Assembly: GCA_004011035.1 (NCBI GenBank)
Contig: CP025734.1
Location: forward strand, 2,316,001 to 2,380,000
From: Bdellovibrio sp. qaytius
GTDB taxonomy: Bacteria > Bdellovibrionota > Bdellovibrionia > Bdellovibrionales > Bdellovibrionaceae
DNA: 64,000 nt
Reading direction: 5' to 3'
Numbering within the stretch: the first letter of the stretch is position 1; the number at the start of each line of letters is the position of its first letter. Under the pieces are notes generated by a model. It saw only the letters and a program-made list of their open reading frames with translations, did not search any database and was not told the DNA's origin. A program made the position numbers and the translations under genes. Shown in pieces: positions 1-7,244 of the stretch.

Positions 1-489
1 GTTCATATTGGTGCTCACACCGATGCGCCAAGCCATTATCATGCCTCTGGCGTAACAATGGATCAGCGTAAACTTCACTACTATCTGGGCCCGGCTCAAG
101 TGATCGAAGTGAATGTAAAAAAAGGGGCTCGCATTTACCCTAAAGACCTTACGCAGGACGTAAAAGCGCCTCGTATTCTGTTTAAAACCAACTCTTTTCC
201 TGATCCGAACAACTGGAGCTCTGACTTTAATTCGTTATCTCGTGAACTGATCGAAGAATTAGCTCATAAAAAAGTCATCTTAGTAGGCATCGATACACCT
301 TCGGTAGATCCCGAGACGGATAAAGTTCTTGAAAGTCATACCGCGATTTTTAAAAATGATATGGCTATCTTAGAGGGAATTGTTTTAAATCAGGTGACTT
401 CAGGGTTTTATGATTTAGTTTGTTTACCGCTTAAGATTGAAGGTGCTGATGCATCACCAGTTAGAGCCATTTTGTTAAAGCACGAGTAA
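1..489 (+). CDS. kynB: Kynurenine formamidase (cyclase family), 5' truncated by window edge
   Basis: Hydrolyses N-formylkynurenine to kynurenine in tryptophan breakdown. The reading frame is open from base 1, so the start lies upstream; an internal ATG at 58 is not the start. The first residues seen are the metal-binding signature of the cyclase/KynB family (VHIGAHTDAPSHYH, an HxGxHxDxPxH pattern), which sits near residues 50-60 of full-length proteins. The C-terminal half also fits, with VILVGIDTPSVDP and the closing SGFYDLVCLPLKIEGADASPVRA. The next gene starts 18 bp downstream and the following genes finish the same pathway. Polyketide cyclase-type members of this superfamily are an alternative, but the neighbours favour KynB. 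Confidence 0.9.
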   Translation, partial: VHIGAHTDAPSHYHASGVTMDQRKLHYYLGPAQVIEVNVKKGARIYPKDLTQDVKAPRILFKTNSFPDPNNWSSDFNSLSRELIEELAHKKVILVGIDTPSVDPETDKVLESHTAIFKNDMAILEGIVLNQVTSGFYDLVCLPLKIEGADASPVRAILLKHE

Positions 490-507
490 AAATTATGGAA
501 AAGACAC

Positions 508-1953
508 ATGGATAAAATACTAAATTACATTAACGGTGAATTCGTTGCGGGAAAACAAAATAAGTTTTTGGATAATATTAATCCAGCAACAGGCCAAGTT
601 TATTCTTTGATTCCAGATTCAGATGCTAGCGATGTTGAAGCTGCGGTTAAGGCTGCAGAACTTGCGTTTCCAGCTTGGTCGAAATTAACGGCCGAAGAAC
701 GCGCAAATTATTTAAATTTAATTGCGGCAAAAATTATTGAGAACTTAGATGCTTTAGCCAAAGCTGAAAGTATCGATAACGGTAAACCGTTTAACTTAGC
801 ACAAACTGTAGATATCCCACGCTCAGCAAAAAACTTTAATTTTTTTGCCGATGCTATTTCTGCTTTGCACGGCGAAAGTTTTCGCACGAACAAAGACGTG
901 ATCAATTACACAGATTATTCTGCACTTGGAGTTGTGGCCTGTATCTCTCCGTGGAATTTACCTTTGTATTTATTAACTTGGAAAATTGCACCAGCTTTAG
1001 TTGCTGGTAACACGGTTGTTGCTAAACCTTCTGAAGTCACACCGATGACGGCTTACTTGCTGGCAAAGATTTGTGCTGAAGTGGGTTTACCTAAAGGTGT
1101 TCTAAATATCATTCACGGTCTTGGGCCAAGTGTGGGTTCACCTCTTGTCAGCCATAAAAAAGTTAAAGCCATCACTTTTACCGGAAGCACTCAAACCGGA
1201 AAAAGTATTGCGCAAGCAACAGCTGGCCAATTTAAAAAATTAGCTTTAGAAATGGGTGGCAAAAATGCCAACATCATTTTTGCTGATTGTGATTTTGAAA
1301 AAACATTAGAAACAACTTTAAGATCTACTTTTTCTAACCAAGGCCAAATTTGCCTCTGCGGGTCTCGCCTATTTATTGAAAAATCAATTTATGAAAAATT
1401 TAAAACTGCGCTTGTTGAAAAAACAAAACAGCTTAAACAAGGCGACCCTTTAAAATCTGACACTGATCAAGGCGCTTTAGTTTCTGAATTACACATGAAT
1501 AAAGTTTTACAATGCATCAATCACGCAAAAGCTGAAGGCGGAACTATTCTTTGCGGTGGAAACCGCAAAGGCAACACGGGTTATTTCGTTGAGCCTACAT
1601 TGATCGAAGGCGTTGCTTGGGATAGCAAAACAAACCAAGAAGAAATTTTTGGGCCAGTGGCGACACTAATTCCATTTACCACTGAAGAAGAATTATTACA
1701 GATGGTGAATTCAACAACGTACGGATTAGCTTGTTCAATCTGGACAAACAATATTCATAAAGCACAAAGGGTGGCTCACCTTGTTGAAACCGGCGTTGTC
1801 TGGATCAACACGTGGATGTTACGCGATTTACGCACACCGTTTGGTGGAGTTAAAGAATCAGGCTATGGTCGCGAAGGCGGCTTAGAAGCTTTGAAATTTT
1901 TTAGCGAAGTTAAAAATATTTGCATTCAAACTTTTAATGAGACTAGGAGTTAA
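508..1953 (+). CDS. 2-aminomuconate 6-semialdehyde dehydrogenase (ALDH family)
   Basis: An NAD-dependent aldehyde dehydrogenase of 481 residues, the usual ALDH length. It shows the PWNLPLY segment (148-154), the FTGST nucleotide-binding turn (224-228), the general-base glutamate in LEMGG (E248), the catalytic cysteine in NQGQICLCGSR (C282) and the C-terminal FGPV and FGGVKESGYGREGG motifs. By sequence alone it could be a betaine- or hydroxymuconic-semialdehyde dehydrogenase. The adjoining dioxygenase, decarboxylase and deaminase point to oxidation of 2-aminomuconate semialdehyde to 2-aminomuconate (NbaE-type role). It sits 18 bp after kynB and 2 bp before the deaminase, so it is almost certainly co-transcribed. 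Confidence 0.88.
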   Translation: MDKILNYINGEFVAGKQNKFLDNINPATGQVYSLIPDSDASDVEAAVKAAELAFPAWSKLTAEERANYLNLIAAKIIENLDALAKAESIDNGKPFNLAQTVDIPRSAKNFNFFADAISALHGESFRTNKDVINYTDYSALGVVACISPWNLPLYLLTWKIAPALVAGNTVVAKPSEVTPMTAYLLAKICAEVGLPKGVLNIIHGLGPSVGSPLVSHKKVKAITFTGSTQTGKSIAQATAGQFKKLALEMGGKNANIIFADCDFEKTLETTLRSTFSNQGQICLCGSRLFIEKSIYEKFKTALVEKTKQLKQGDPLKSDTDQGALVSELHMNKVLQCINHAKAEGGTILCGGNRKGNTGYFVEPTLIEGVAWDSKTNQEEIFGPVATLIPFTTEEELLQMVNSTTYGLACSIWTNNIHKAQRVAHLVETGVVWINTWMLRDLRTPFGGVKESGYGREGGLEALKFFSEVKNICIQTFNETRS

Positions 1954-1955
1954 TT

Positions 1956-2378
1956 ATGAACTCAGAATTTAATTCAAGCCGAGCCCCAGAGCCCGTAGGT
2001 CACTACCCCCATGCTCGTCGTGTTGGTAATTTATTATTTTTATCAGGCGTAGGCCCGCGCGAACGCGGCACTAAAAAAATTCCAGGCGTTGAATTAAATG
2101 CTGATGGCACCATTCAGTCTTATGATATCGCCACACAAACTCGCAGCGTTTTTAATAACGTAAAAGCTATTTTAGAAGATTCTGGTTTAAAATGGACTGA
2201 TCTTGTCGATGTCACAGTTTATTTAACAAATATGAAAGCTGACTTTCCGGTTTATAATAAATTATGGGCTGAGTATTTCAGCGAAACCCCACCTTGCAGA
2301 ACGACTTTAGAAATTAACTGTTTACCGACTCCTATTGCGATTGAATTAAAATGTATTGCCGTGGTTCCCCATGTTTGA
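1956..2378 (+). CDS. 2-aminomuconate deaminase, RidA/YjgF family
   Basis: A RidA-fold protein of 140 residues, starting at an ATG with an AGGAG ribosome site at 1945-1949. The N-terminus APEPVGHYPHARRVGN and the following FLSGVGPRERG match the subgroup associated with 2-aminomuconate deaminases. The core DVTVYLTNM and the C-terminal PPCRTTLEINCLPTPIAIEL carry the conserved arginine that binds the substrate carboxylate in RidA proteins. Expected reaction: hydrolysis of 2-aminomuconate to 4-oxalocrotonate plus ammonia. The stop overlaps the start of the next gene by 8 bp, suggesting translational coupling. General imine deaminase (RidA) activity is the alternative; operon context decides. Confidence 0.85.
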   Translation: MNSEFNSSRAPEPVGHYPHARRVGNLLFLSGVGPRERGTKKIPGVELNADGTIQSYDIATQTRSVFNNVKAILEDSGLKWTDLVDVTVYLTNMKADFPVYNKLWAEYFSETPPCRTTLEINCLPTPIAIELKCIAVVPHV

Positions 2379-2889
2379 AGCTTTTAATTTTAAACAATGG
2401 ATCGCCGATAATCGCCACCTGCTAAAACCACCCGTTGGTAATAAATGTATTTGGCCACAACGTGATTTTATCGTGATGGCTGTTGGTGGCCCCAATGAAC
2501 GTACTGATTTTCATGTAAACACTGGCGAAGAGTTTTTTTATCAAGTCGAAGGCAACATGATTTTAAAAATCATGTCTCCCGAAGGTCAAATTAAAGATAT
2601 CGCCATCAATGAAGGCGATATTTATTTATTGCCAGCAAACACGCCCCATTCGCCACAACGCCAAGCTAACACTGTTGGATTAGTGATCGAAAAAAAACGC
2701 GGCGAAGGTTTAAAAGATGGTCTTCAATGGTACTGTGAAAAGTGTCATAATAAATTATACGAAGAGTATTTTGTTTTAACGAATATCGAAACGCAATTTC
2801 CAGAAGTGTTCGAACGTTATTATAATTCAGCCCACACGCTTTGTAAAAAATGTGGACATCAAAACGGCCGAAAGTGGACCAATGCTTAA
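2371..2889 (+). CDS. 3-hydroxyanthranilate 3,4-dioxygenase
   Basis: Fe(II)-dependent cupin that opens 3-hydroxyanthranilate to 2-amino-3-carboxymuconate semialdehyde. The 172 residues match the short bacterial form. Visible features are PVGNKCIWPQRDFIVMAVGG, the metal site D-F-H followed by TGEEFFYQ (H and E ligands), the second His in ANTPHSPQR, and a C-terminal rubredoxin-like iron site made of two CxxC pairs (YCEKCHNK and LCKKCGH). I chose the ATG at 2371, which overlaps the deaminase end by 8 bp; an upstream TTG at 2356 would add five residues and has no better ribosome site. It is coupled on both sides to pathway neighbours. Confidence 0.93.
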   Translation: MFEAFNFKQWIADNRHLLKPPVGNKCIWPQRDFIVMAVGGPNERTDFHVNTGEEFFYQVEGNMILKIMSPEGQIKDIAINEGDIYLLPANTPHSPQRQANTVGLVIEKKRGEGLKDGLQWYCEKCHNKLYEEYFVLTNIETQFPEVFERYYNSAHTLCKKCGHQNGRKWTNA

Positions 2890-3898
2890 GATTGATATTC
2901 ACACACATATTTTACCGCCTGAAATTCCTGAATTTAAAAAAATGTTCGGCTATGGCGGCTTTATTGAACTTAAAAAAAACACTGGCTGCACACATTGCGA
3001 TATGGTCAGCGACAGCGGACAATTTTTTCGCCGTGTCGAAGAAAACTGTATTAACCCTGATGTACGTTTAAAAGAGTATGACAAATTTCAAACCCAAGTT
3101 CAGGTACTATCAACAATTCCGGTGATGTTTTCATACTGGGCTAAACCTGAAGATGGTTTAACAGTTTCTAAACATTTAAATGATCACATTTCTGAAGTTG
3201 TAGCCAAAAACCCGAAACGTTTTGTTGGTCTTGGCACTTTACCGATGCAAGCCCCAGAACTTGCGGTTAAAGAAATTGAACGCTGTATGAAAGATTTAAA
3301 TCTTAAAGGCTTTCAAATTGGTTCGAACATCAACGGCATGAATTTATCAGATGAAAAATTACACCCCGTTTATGCAGCTCTTGAAAAACACGATGCGTGT
3401 TTATTCGTGCACCCGTGGGATATGATGGGCCAAGAGAAAATGCAAAAGTACTGGCTTCCGTGGTTAGTGGGAATGCCCGCTGAAACAAGCCTTGCGATTT
3501 GTTCGATGATCTTTGGCGGAATTTTTGAAAAGTTTCCGAAATTACGTGTCGCATTTGCTCATGGTGGCGGAGCTTTTCCGTTTACTTTAGGTCGTATTCA
3601 ACATGGTTTTGAAGCCCGCCCTGATTTATGCGCCATTGATACAAAAACTGATCCTAAAAAAATGATTGGCAAATTTTTTGTTGATAGTCTTGTGCATGAT
3701 CAAAAATCATTAGAATTTTTAGTTTCAGTGATGGGTAAAGAAAATATTTGTCTAGGCACTGATTACCCGTTTCCGCTAGGTGAACTTGAACCTGGTAAAT
3801 TAGTTCAAGAGAGTGCGCTAGATGCTGAAACTAAAAAATGGATCTATCACAAAGCTGCACTCAACTGGCTGAACATGTCTGAAGAATTTTTTAATTAA
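2882..3898 (+). CDS. 2-amino-3-carboxymuconate-6-semialdehyde decarboxylase (ACMSD)
   Basis: A zinc amidohydrolase-superfamily decarboxylase that converts ACMS to 2-aminomuconate semialdehyde, diverting the kynurenine pathway from quinolinate/NAD. From the ATG at 2882 (338 residues, close to the usual ~336) the protein begins MLKIDIHTHILP, giving the HxH metal pair. Later come LFVHPWDM (third His), FAHGGGAFPFTLGRI (fourth His, a typical ACMSD motif) and GTDYPFPLGE with the metal aspartate. An in-frame ATG at 2852 would add ten residues without family similarity. The start overlaps the dioxygenase stop by 8 bp. Confidence 0.93.
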   Translation: MLKIDIHTHILPPEIPEFKKMFGYGGFIELKKNTGCTHCDMVSDSGQFFRRVEENCINPDVRLKEYDKFQTQVQVLSTIPVMFSYWAKPEDGLTVSKHLNDHISEVVAKNPKRFVGLGTLPMQAPELAVKEIERCMKDLNLKGFQIGSNINGMNLSDEKLHPVYAALEKHDACLFVHPWDMMGQEKMQKYWLPWLVGMPAETSLAICSMIFGGIFEKFPKLRVAFAHGGGAFPFTLGRIQHGFEARPDLCAIDTKTDPKKMIGKFFVDSLVHDQKSLEFLVSVMGKENICLGTDYPFPLGELEPGKLVQESALDAETKKWIYHKAALNWLNMSEEFFN

Positions 3899-3915
3899 AT
3901 AAGAAGGTTAATAAT

Positions 3916-4653
3916 ATGGATTTAAAACTAAATGGTAAAAAAGCTCTGGTATTTGGTTCTTCAACAGGTATCGGTCGCGCGATCGCTGAATCATTAATGA
4001 CTGAAAAAGCAGATGTGCTTGTGAATTCACGTGATTCTGAAAGATTAGATAAAACAGTTTCTGAACTTAACGCTCACGGTGGCGTAACTGCCGATTTAAC
4101 TTTAAAAGGTCACGCAGAAAAAGCCACTCGTGAAGCGATCGAAAAATTAGGTGGTTTAGACATTCTAGTTGTGAACACTGGTGGCCCGGCTAAAGGCGCT
4201 TTTGCAGATATTACGACTGAACAATGGGAAAAAGATTTTCAAAATTTATGGTTAAGTTTTGTTGATGCAGTGAAGGTGGCTTTACCTGTGATGAAAAAAC
4301 AAGGTTACGGTCGCATTTTAGTTGTGACATCTTTAGCTGCGAAAGAACCACTTCCACTTCTTACAACATCAAATGGTCTTCGTTCTGGCTTAGCGGGGCT
4401 TTGTAAGTCTTTAGCTAACGAAGTTGCAGCCGATGGTATTACTGTTAATTTATTATTACCAGGTTATACAAACACAGATCGTTTAAAAGATTTAAAATTA
4501 AGCGAAGAAAAAGTGAAACAGATGGTTCCGGCTGGACGTTTAGGTGATCCTTGTGAATTAGCTGATTTAGCTACGTTCTTAGCTTCACCGAAAGCTGGTT
4601 ATATCACGGGGCAATCAATTGCCGTTGATGGCGGAGTACTTCGCGGGTTTTAA
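3916..4653 (+). CDS. Short-chain dehydrogenase/reductase-like protein lacking the catalytic Tyr-Lys pair
   Basis: A 245-residue Rossmann protein. The cofactor loop GSSTGIG is at 14-20, NTGG (87-90) replaces the usual NNAG, and the active-site-equivalent serine is in VVTSLA (S139). Where the classical YxxxK should lie, 13 and 17 residues after S139, the protein has S152 and R156 (TTSNGLRSGLAGLCKSL). The end, LPGYTNTDR and ITGQSIAVDGG, is typical of SDRs. The same SN-x-x-R arrangement recurs, as I recall, in a divergent SDR subgroup, so it may be a distinct chemistry rather than a dead enzyme. It lies 17 bp after ACMSD and probably belongs to the operon. Substrate unknown. Confidence 0.8.
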   Translation: MDLKLNGKKALVFGSSTGIGRAIAESLMTEKADVLVNSRDSERLDKTVSELNAHGGVTADLTLKGHAEKATREAIEKLGGLDILVVNTGGPAKGAFADITTEQWEKDFQNLWLSFVDAVKVALPVMKKQGYGRILVVTSLAAKEPLPLLTTSNGLRSGLAGLCKSLANEVAADGITVNLLLPGYTNTDRLKDLKLSEEKVKQMVPAGRLGDPCELADLATFLASPKAGYITGQSIAVDGGVLRGF

Positions 4654-5831
4654 GAAGCCCGCTTCGCATTAAATAATAAAAAGCAGGCGCACAAAAGGGC
4701 GCCGCTGGCGCCGTAGAAAAAAGTCCATGAAGAACCGACATGATCCCATAAAAAACCTGCCGCAGTGCTTGCGACAATAGTACATAGCCCGGTGACTGTA
4801 CCTAGAATACCAACACCTGTGGCTTTAAGATTTTTTGGTGCAAGGTCAATGGCGAAAGCTTTACCAACTCCCTCCGTGGCCCCCATGTAAAGGCCATACA
4901 AAAGAAAAAGAACCCACAGTTGCCACGCTTCGGTTGCAAATCCAAAACCTAAATAAACTAAAATAAAAATAAGTAGCCCTGATAACATTAATTTTTTTCG
5001 GCCAATCACATCAGATAGTTTACCCAAATAAGGGCTTGAGATGGCGTAAAGTAAATTGTACGCGCAGTACATGATAATAACGGCTGACATTGATTGACCC
5101 GTTTGTTTGGCTTTCAACAACAGAAACACATCACTTGAATTCGTCAGTGAAAATAGGCCCCAAGAGAAAATATATTTTTTAAAAGCTGGATCAAACTGAG
5201 GCCAAAGCTTAAAGGGATTTTCAATTTTTTTTCGGCTTTCAGTGTGAGGCGGTTCTTTAATAAGAAAAATCACTAACACGGCTAAAAGCCCCGGAACTAC
5301 GGCCCAATAAAAAAGTGGGCGTAAATTATCAGCGTAAGTAGAAAGTAAATATAAAGCAAACAACGGCCCAACAGCCGCACCCAATGTATCCATTCCGCGA
5401 TGCCAACCAAAAGCAGCTCCCCGCAATTCGGGTGATACTGATTCAGCAAGAAGTGCATCTCTTGGGGCTGATCTGATGCCTTTTCCTGTTCGATCAAGAG
5501 CTCTTGCTGAAAGTACACCAAGCCACGAGGTCGATGCTCCTATCAGTGGTTTTGAAAGTGCCGCTAACAAATATCCGATAAGAATAAAAGGTTTTCTTTT
5601 TGATAGGCTGTCAGACCAGGCGCCTGAATAAGTTTTTAATAAACTTGCGATAGATTCAGCAACACCTTCAATGATTCCTACAGATGTTACTGAGGCTCCA
5701 AGAATTGTTGTTAAAAAAATCGGAGTAATGGGATAAAGCATTTCACTGGCAATATCTGCAAAAAAAGAAACCACGCCAAGCTTAACAACCGTGGGATTTA
5801 GAACTTCATTTTTTTCTTCGGTATTCATCAT
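4650..5831 (-). CDS. Major facilitator superfamily transporter
   Basis: An inner-membrane permease of 393 residues with about twelve hydrophobic segments. MFS marks include the cytoplasmic loop GAWSDSLSKRKPFILIGY between helices 2 and 3, and the motif LDRTGKGIRSAPRDALLAES shared by a large uncharacterised bacterial MFS group, followed by LRGAAFGWHRGMDTLGAAVGP. The equivalent loop in the second half is LGKLSDVIGRKKLMLSG. The substrate cannot be told from sequence. It is convergent with the SDR gene: the two stop codons overlap within a shared TTAA at 4650-4653. There is a second in-frame ATG one codon in and no clear ribosome site for either. Confidence 0.85.
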   Translation of the reverse strand: MMNTEEKNEVLNPTVVKLGVVSFFADIASEMLYPITPIFLTTILGASVTSVGIIEGVAESIASLLKTYSGAWSDSLSKRKPFILIGYLLAALSKPLIGASTSWLGVLSARALDRTGKGIRSAPRDALLAESVSPELRGAAFGWHRGMDTLGAAVGPLFALYLLSTYADNLRPLFYWAVVPGLLAVLVIFLIKEPPHTESRKKIENPFKLWPQFDPAFKKYIFSWGLFSLTNSSDVFLLLKAKQTGQSMSAVIIMYCAYNLLYAISSPYLGKLSDVIGRKKLMLSGLLIFILVYLGFGFATEAWQLWVLFLLYGLYMGATEGVGKAFAIDLAPKNLKATGVGILGTVTGLCTIVASTAAGFLWDHVGSSWTFFYGASGALLCACFLLFNAKRAS

Positions 5832-5843
5832 AAGTCTAAAGAT

Positions 5844-6179
5844 CTACTTAACGTAGATCTTACCGCTATCCATCATATTCATGCCACAGCCAAAGCGAAT
5901 TTCGCCTTTTACTAATTTACCCAGTTTGATTTTTACCGTTTTATTTAAAGGTAAATCCACTTTGATATTTTTACTGGGAATTTGAATTTGCTGCGCGCAA
6001 GTATCATCAGTTTTTCGAGTGACTTGCAGGACGACTGGCACACCAGGGGCAACATCAATAGCATTTGGTTCAAAACCTTTGCTAGTGACTGAAATTTCAA
6101 CGTTCTTCGTTGCATCTGTTACTTTTGCAGATGCAAAAATCGAAAAACCTATCATTATCGCAATTAAAATCGTTTTCAT
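5844..6179 (-). CDS. Secreted cupredoxin-like protein
   Basis: A periplasmic protein of 111 residues with a signal peptide (MKTILIAIMIGFSIFASA). It has an EfeO/cupredoxin_1-type beta-sandwich: SKGFEPNAIDVAPGVPVVLQV, then TDDTCAQQI, and a C-terminal FGCGMNMMDSGKIYV supplying the Cys and Met ligands expected of a copper site. The classical first histidine ligand is not obvious, so metal binding is likely but unproven. The ATG at 6179 is preceded by GAGGG on the minus strand; a GTG fifteen bases upstream is less likely. It lies 12 bp upstream of the MFS gene on the same strand, hinting at a two-gene unit perhaps concerned with metal handling (inference). Confidence 0.75.
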   Translation of the reverse strand: MKTILIAIMIGFSIFASAKVTDATKNVEISVTSKGFEPNAIDVAPGVPVVLQVTRKTDDTCAQQIQIPSKNIKVDLPLNKTVKIKLGKLVKGEIRFGCGMNMMDSGKIYVK

Positions 6180-6246
6180 AAAAACCCTCGTCACCCATAC
6201 TACGATTTAAACATGCATTTTGTGACAATTATTTTTAGTTGATGGA

Positions 6247-6275
6247 CGAATCAGTCCACATTAAGGACTGATTCG
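6247..6275 (-). terminator. Hairpin after the COG4705-like gene
   Basis: Perfect 11-bp inverted repeat (CGAATCAGTCC at 6247-6257 and its complement at 6265-6275, 7-nt loop) just downstream of the membrane-protein stop. There is no clean T-run, so it may be a weak terminator or an mRNA-stabilising hairpin rather than a classical intrinsic terminator. Confidence 0.45.
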
Positions 6276-6287
6276 CTCAGAAAATAA

Positions 6288-7073
6288 CTAGGCAGCTACT
6301 GCTACGACTTTGTTTTTTCGAAAATAGAACCACTGAATCGCTATCACTAACATTCCTAAAAGAATTAATGATGAATAGCCTGTTCCTAAATCAAATCCGC
6401 CTCTTTCGCGTGTTTTAGTTAACACGTCTCCGAAAGTAGCTCCGAAGGGACGAGTTAGAATAAAAGCCACCCAGAATAAAACGACTCTACTCATTTTCGT
6501 AAAGCGAGCGGCGGCTAATACAAGTAGAAGAATTCCTGTGATAAGTAACCAGCTTCCTAAAAAGCCCAGGCCCGAATCATCAGCTAAAAAATCACCTAAA
6601 GCTGTGCCTAAGGTGTTTGAAATTAAAATTGTGGCCCAATAGAAAAGTTCGGCTTTGCGCGTTTTAATGTTATCAACACTGACGTTTCCAACAGTTAGAC
6701 GCCATAAAGCTAATAATGAAAGCAGTATAGTCACAAGAATGATTGCACCTTTAGTGTAACCAAGTTCTAAAGTTCGATCCATGTAGTCAGACAACGTTGT
6801 ACCTGCAGTGCTTGTCGCGATAATCACTGTCCAATATAGAAATGGATGGTGTTTTTTAGACATAAGCTGCATACCGACAGAAACAGCGAATAAGGCAAAG
6901 AAAATTAATGTACTGACAAGATAGCCCATGTTCATAGTCATTGATAACCAGTCGCCACCCGTTTCACCTAATGTGGTTGCTGTGATTTTCATAATCCAAA
7001 ATCCAGCTGTGATAAGTGGAAGCTTGTTAACAAAGTCTATTTGTTGGTCTTCGCCGTTGATCGTGTATTTCAT
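6288..7073 (-). CDS. COG4705-type multipass membrane protein
   Basis: An integral membrane protein of 261 residues with about eight hydrophobic helices. A motif of the form TxxGxxxGD recurs four times at helix starts: TTLGETGGDWL, GTTLSDYMDR, NTLGTALGDFL and RPFGATFGDVL. Such internal repetition suggests a duplicated repeat unit. This is the pattern I associate with the COG4705 uncharacterised family; no reaction is known to me. The ATG at 7073 has AGGGG about ten bases upstream; the ATG at 7097 has no ribosome site. It ends with an 'FRKNK' basic patch and a hydrophobic tail. It is co-directional with the cupredoxin gene, separated by a hairpin. Confidence 0.7.
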   Translation of the reverse strand: MKYTINGEDQQIDFVNKLPLITAGFWIMKITATTLGETGGDWLSMTMNMGYLVSTLIFFALFAVSVGMQLMSKKHHPFLYWTVIIATSTAGTTLSDYMDRTLELGYTKGAIILVTILLSLLALWRLTVGNVSVDNIKTRKAELFYWATILISNTLGTALGDFLADDSGLGFLGSWLLITGILLLVLAAARFTKMSRVVLFWVAFILTRPFGATFGDVLTKTRERGGFDLGTGYSSLILLGMLVIAIQWFYFRKNKVVAVAA

Positions 7074-7244
7074 ATGTTGTTGTCCCCTCGTTGACATTTT
7101 TTTGCAGCATCCATCGAACTAAAATAACTGTAAAATGACATCGGGCGAATGACATATAGAAATTAACAGACATATATTCGTTATAGAGACCGCTCATCTA
7201 ACATTTATACTACGAAAATCTTGTCGCAGCTGCTAAGAAACGAA

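Noticed and set aside
708-905. Antisense open frame in the aldehyde dehydrogenase gene
   Set aside because: No ribosome site or motif; fully covered by a well-supported gene.
1-4653. Kynurenine genes as NAD biosynthesis route
   Set aside because: ACMSD and the aminomuconate enzymes divert the intermediate away from quinolinate; no quinolinate phosphoribosyltransferase is seen.
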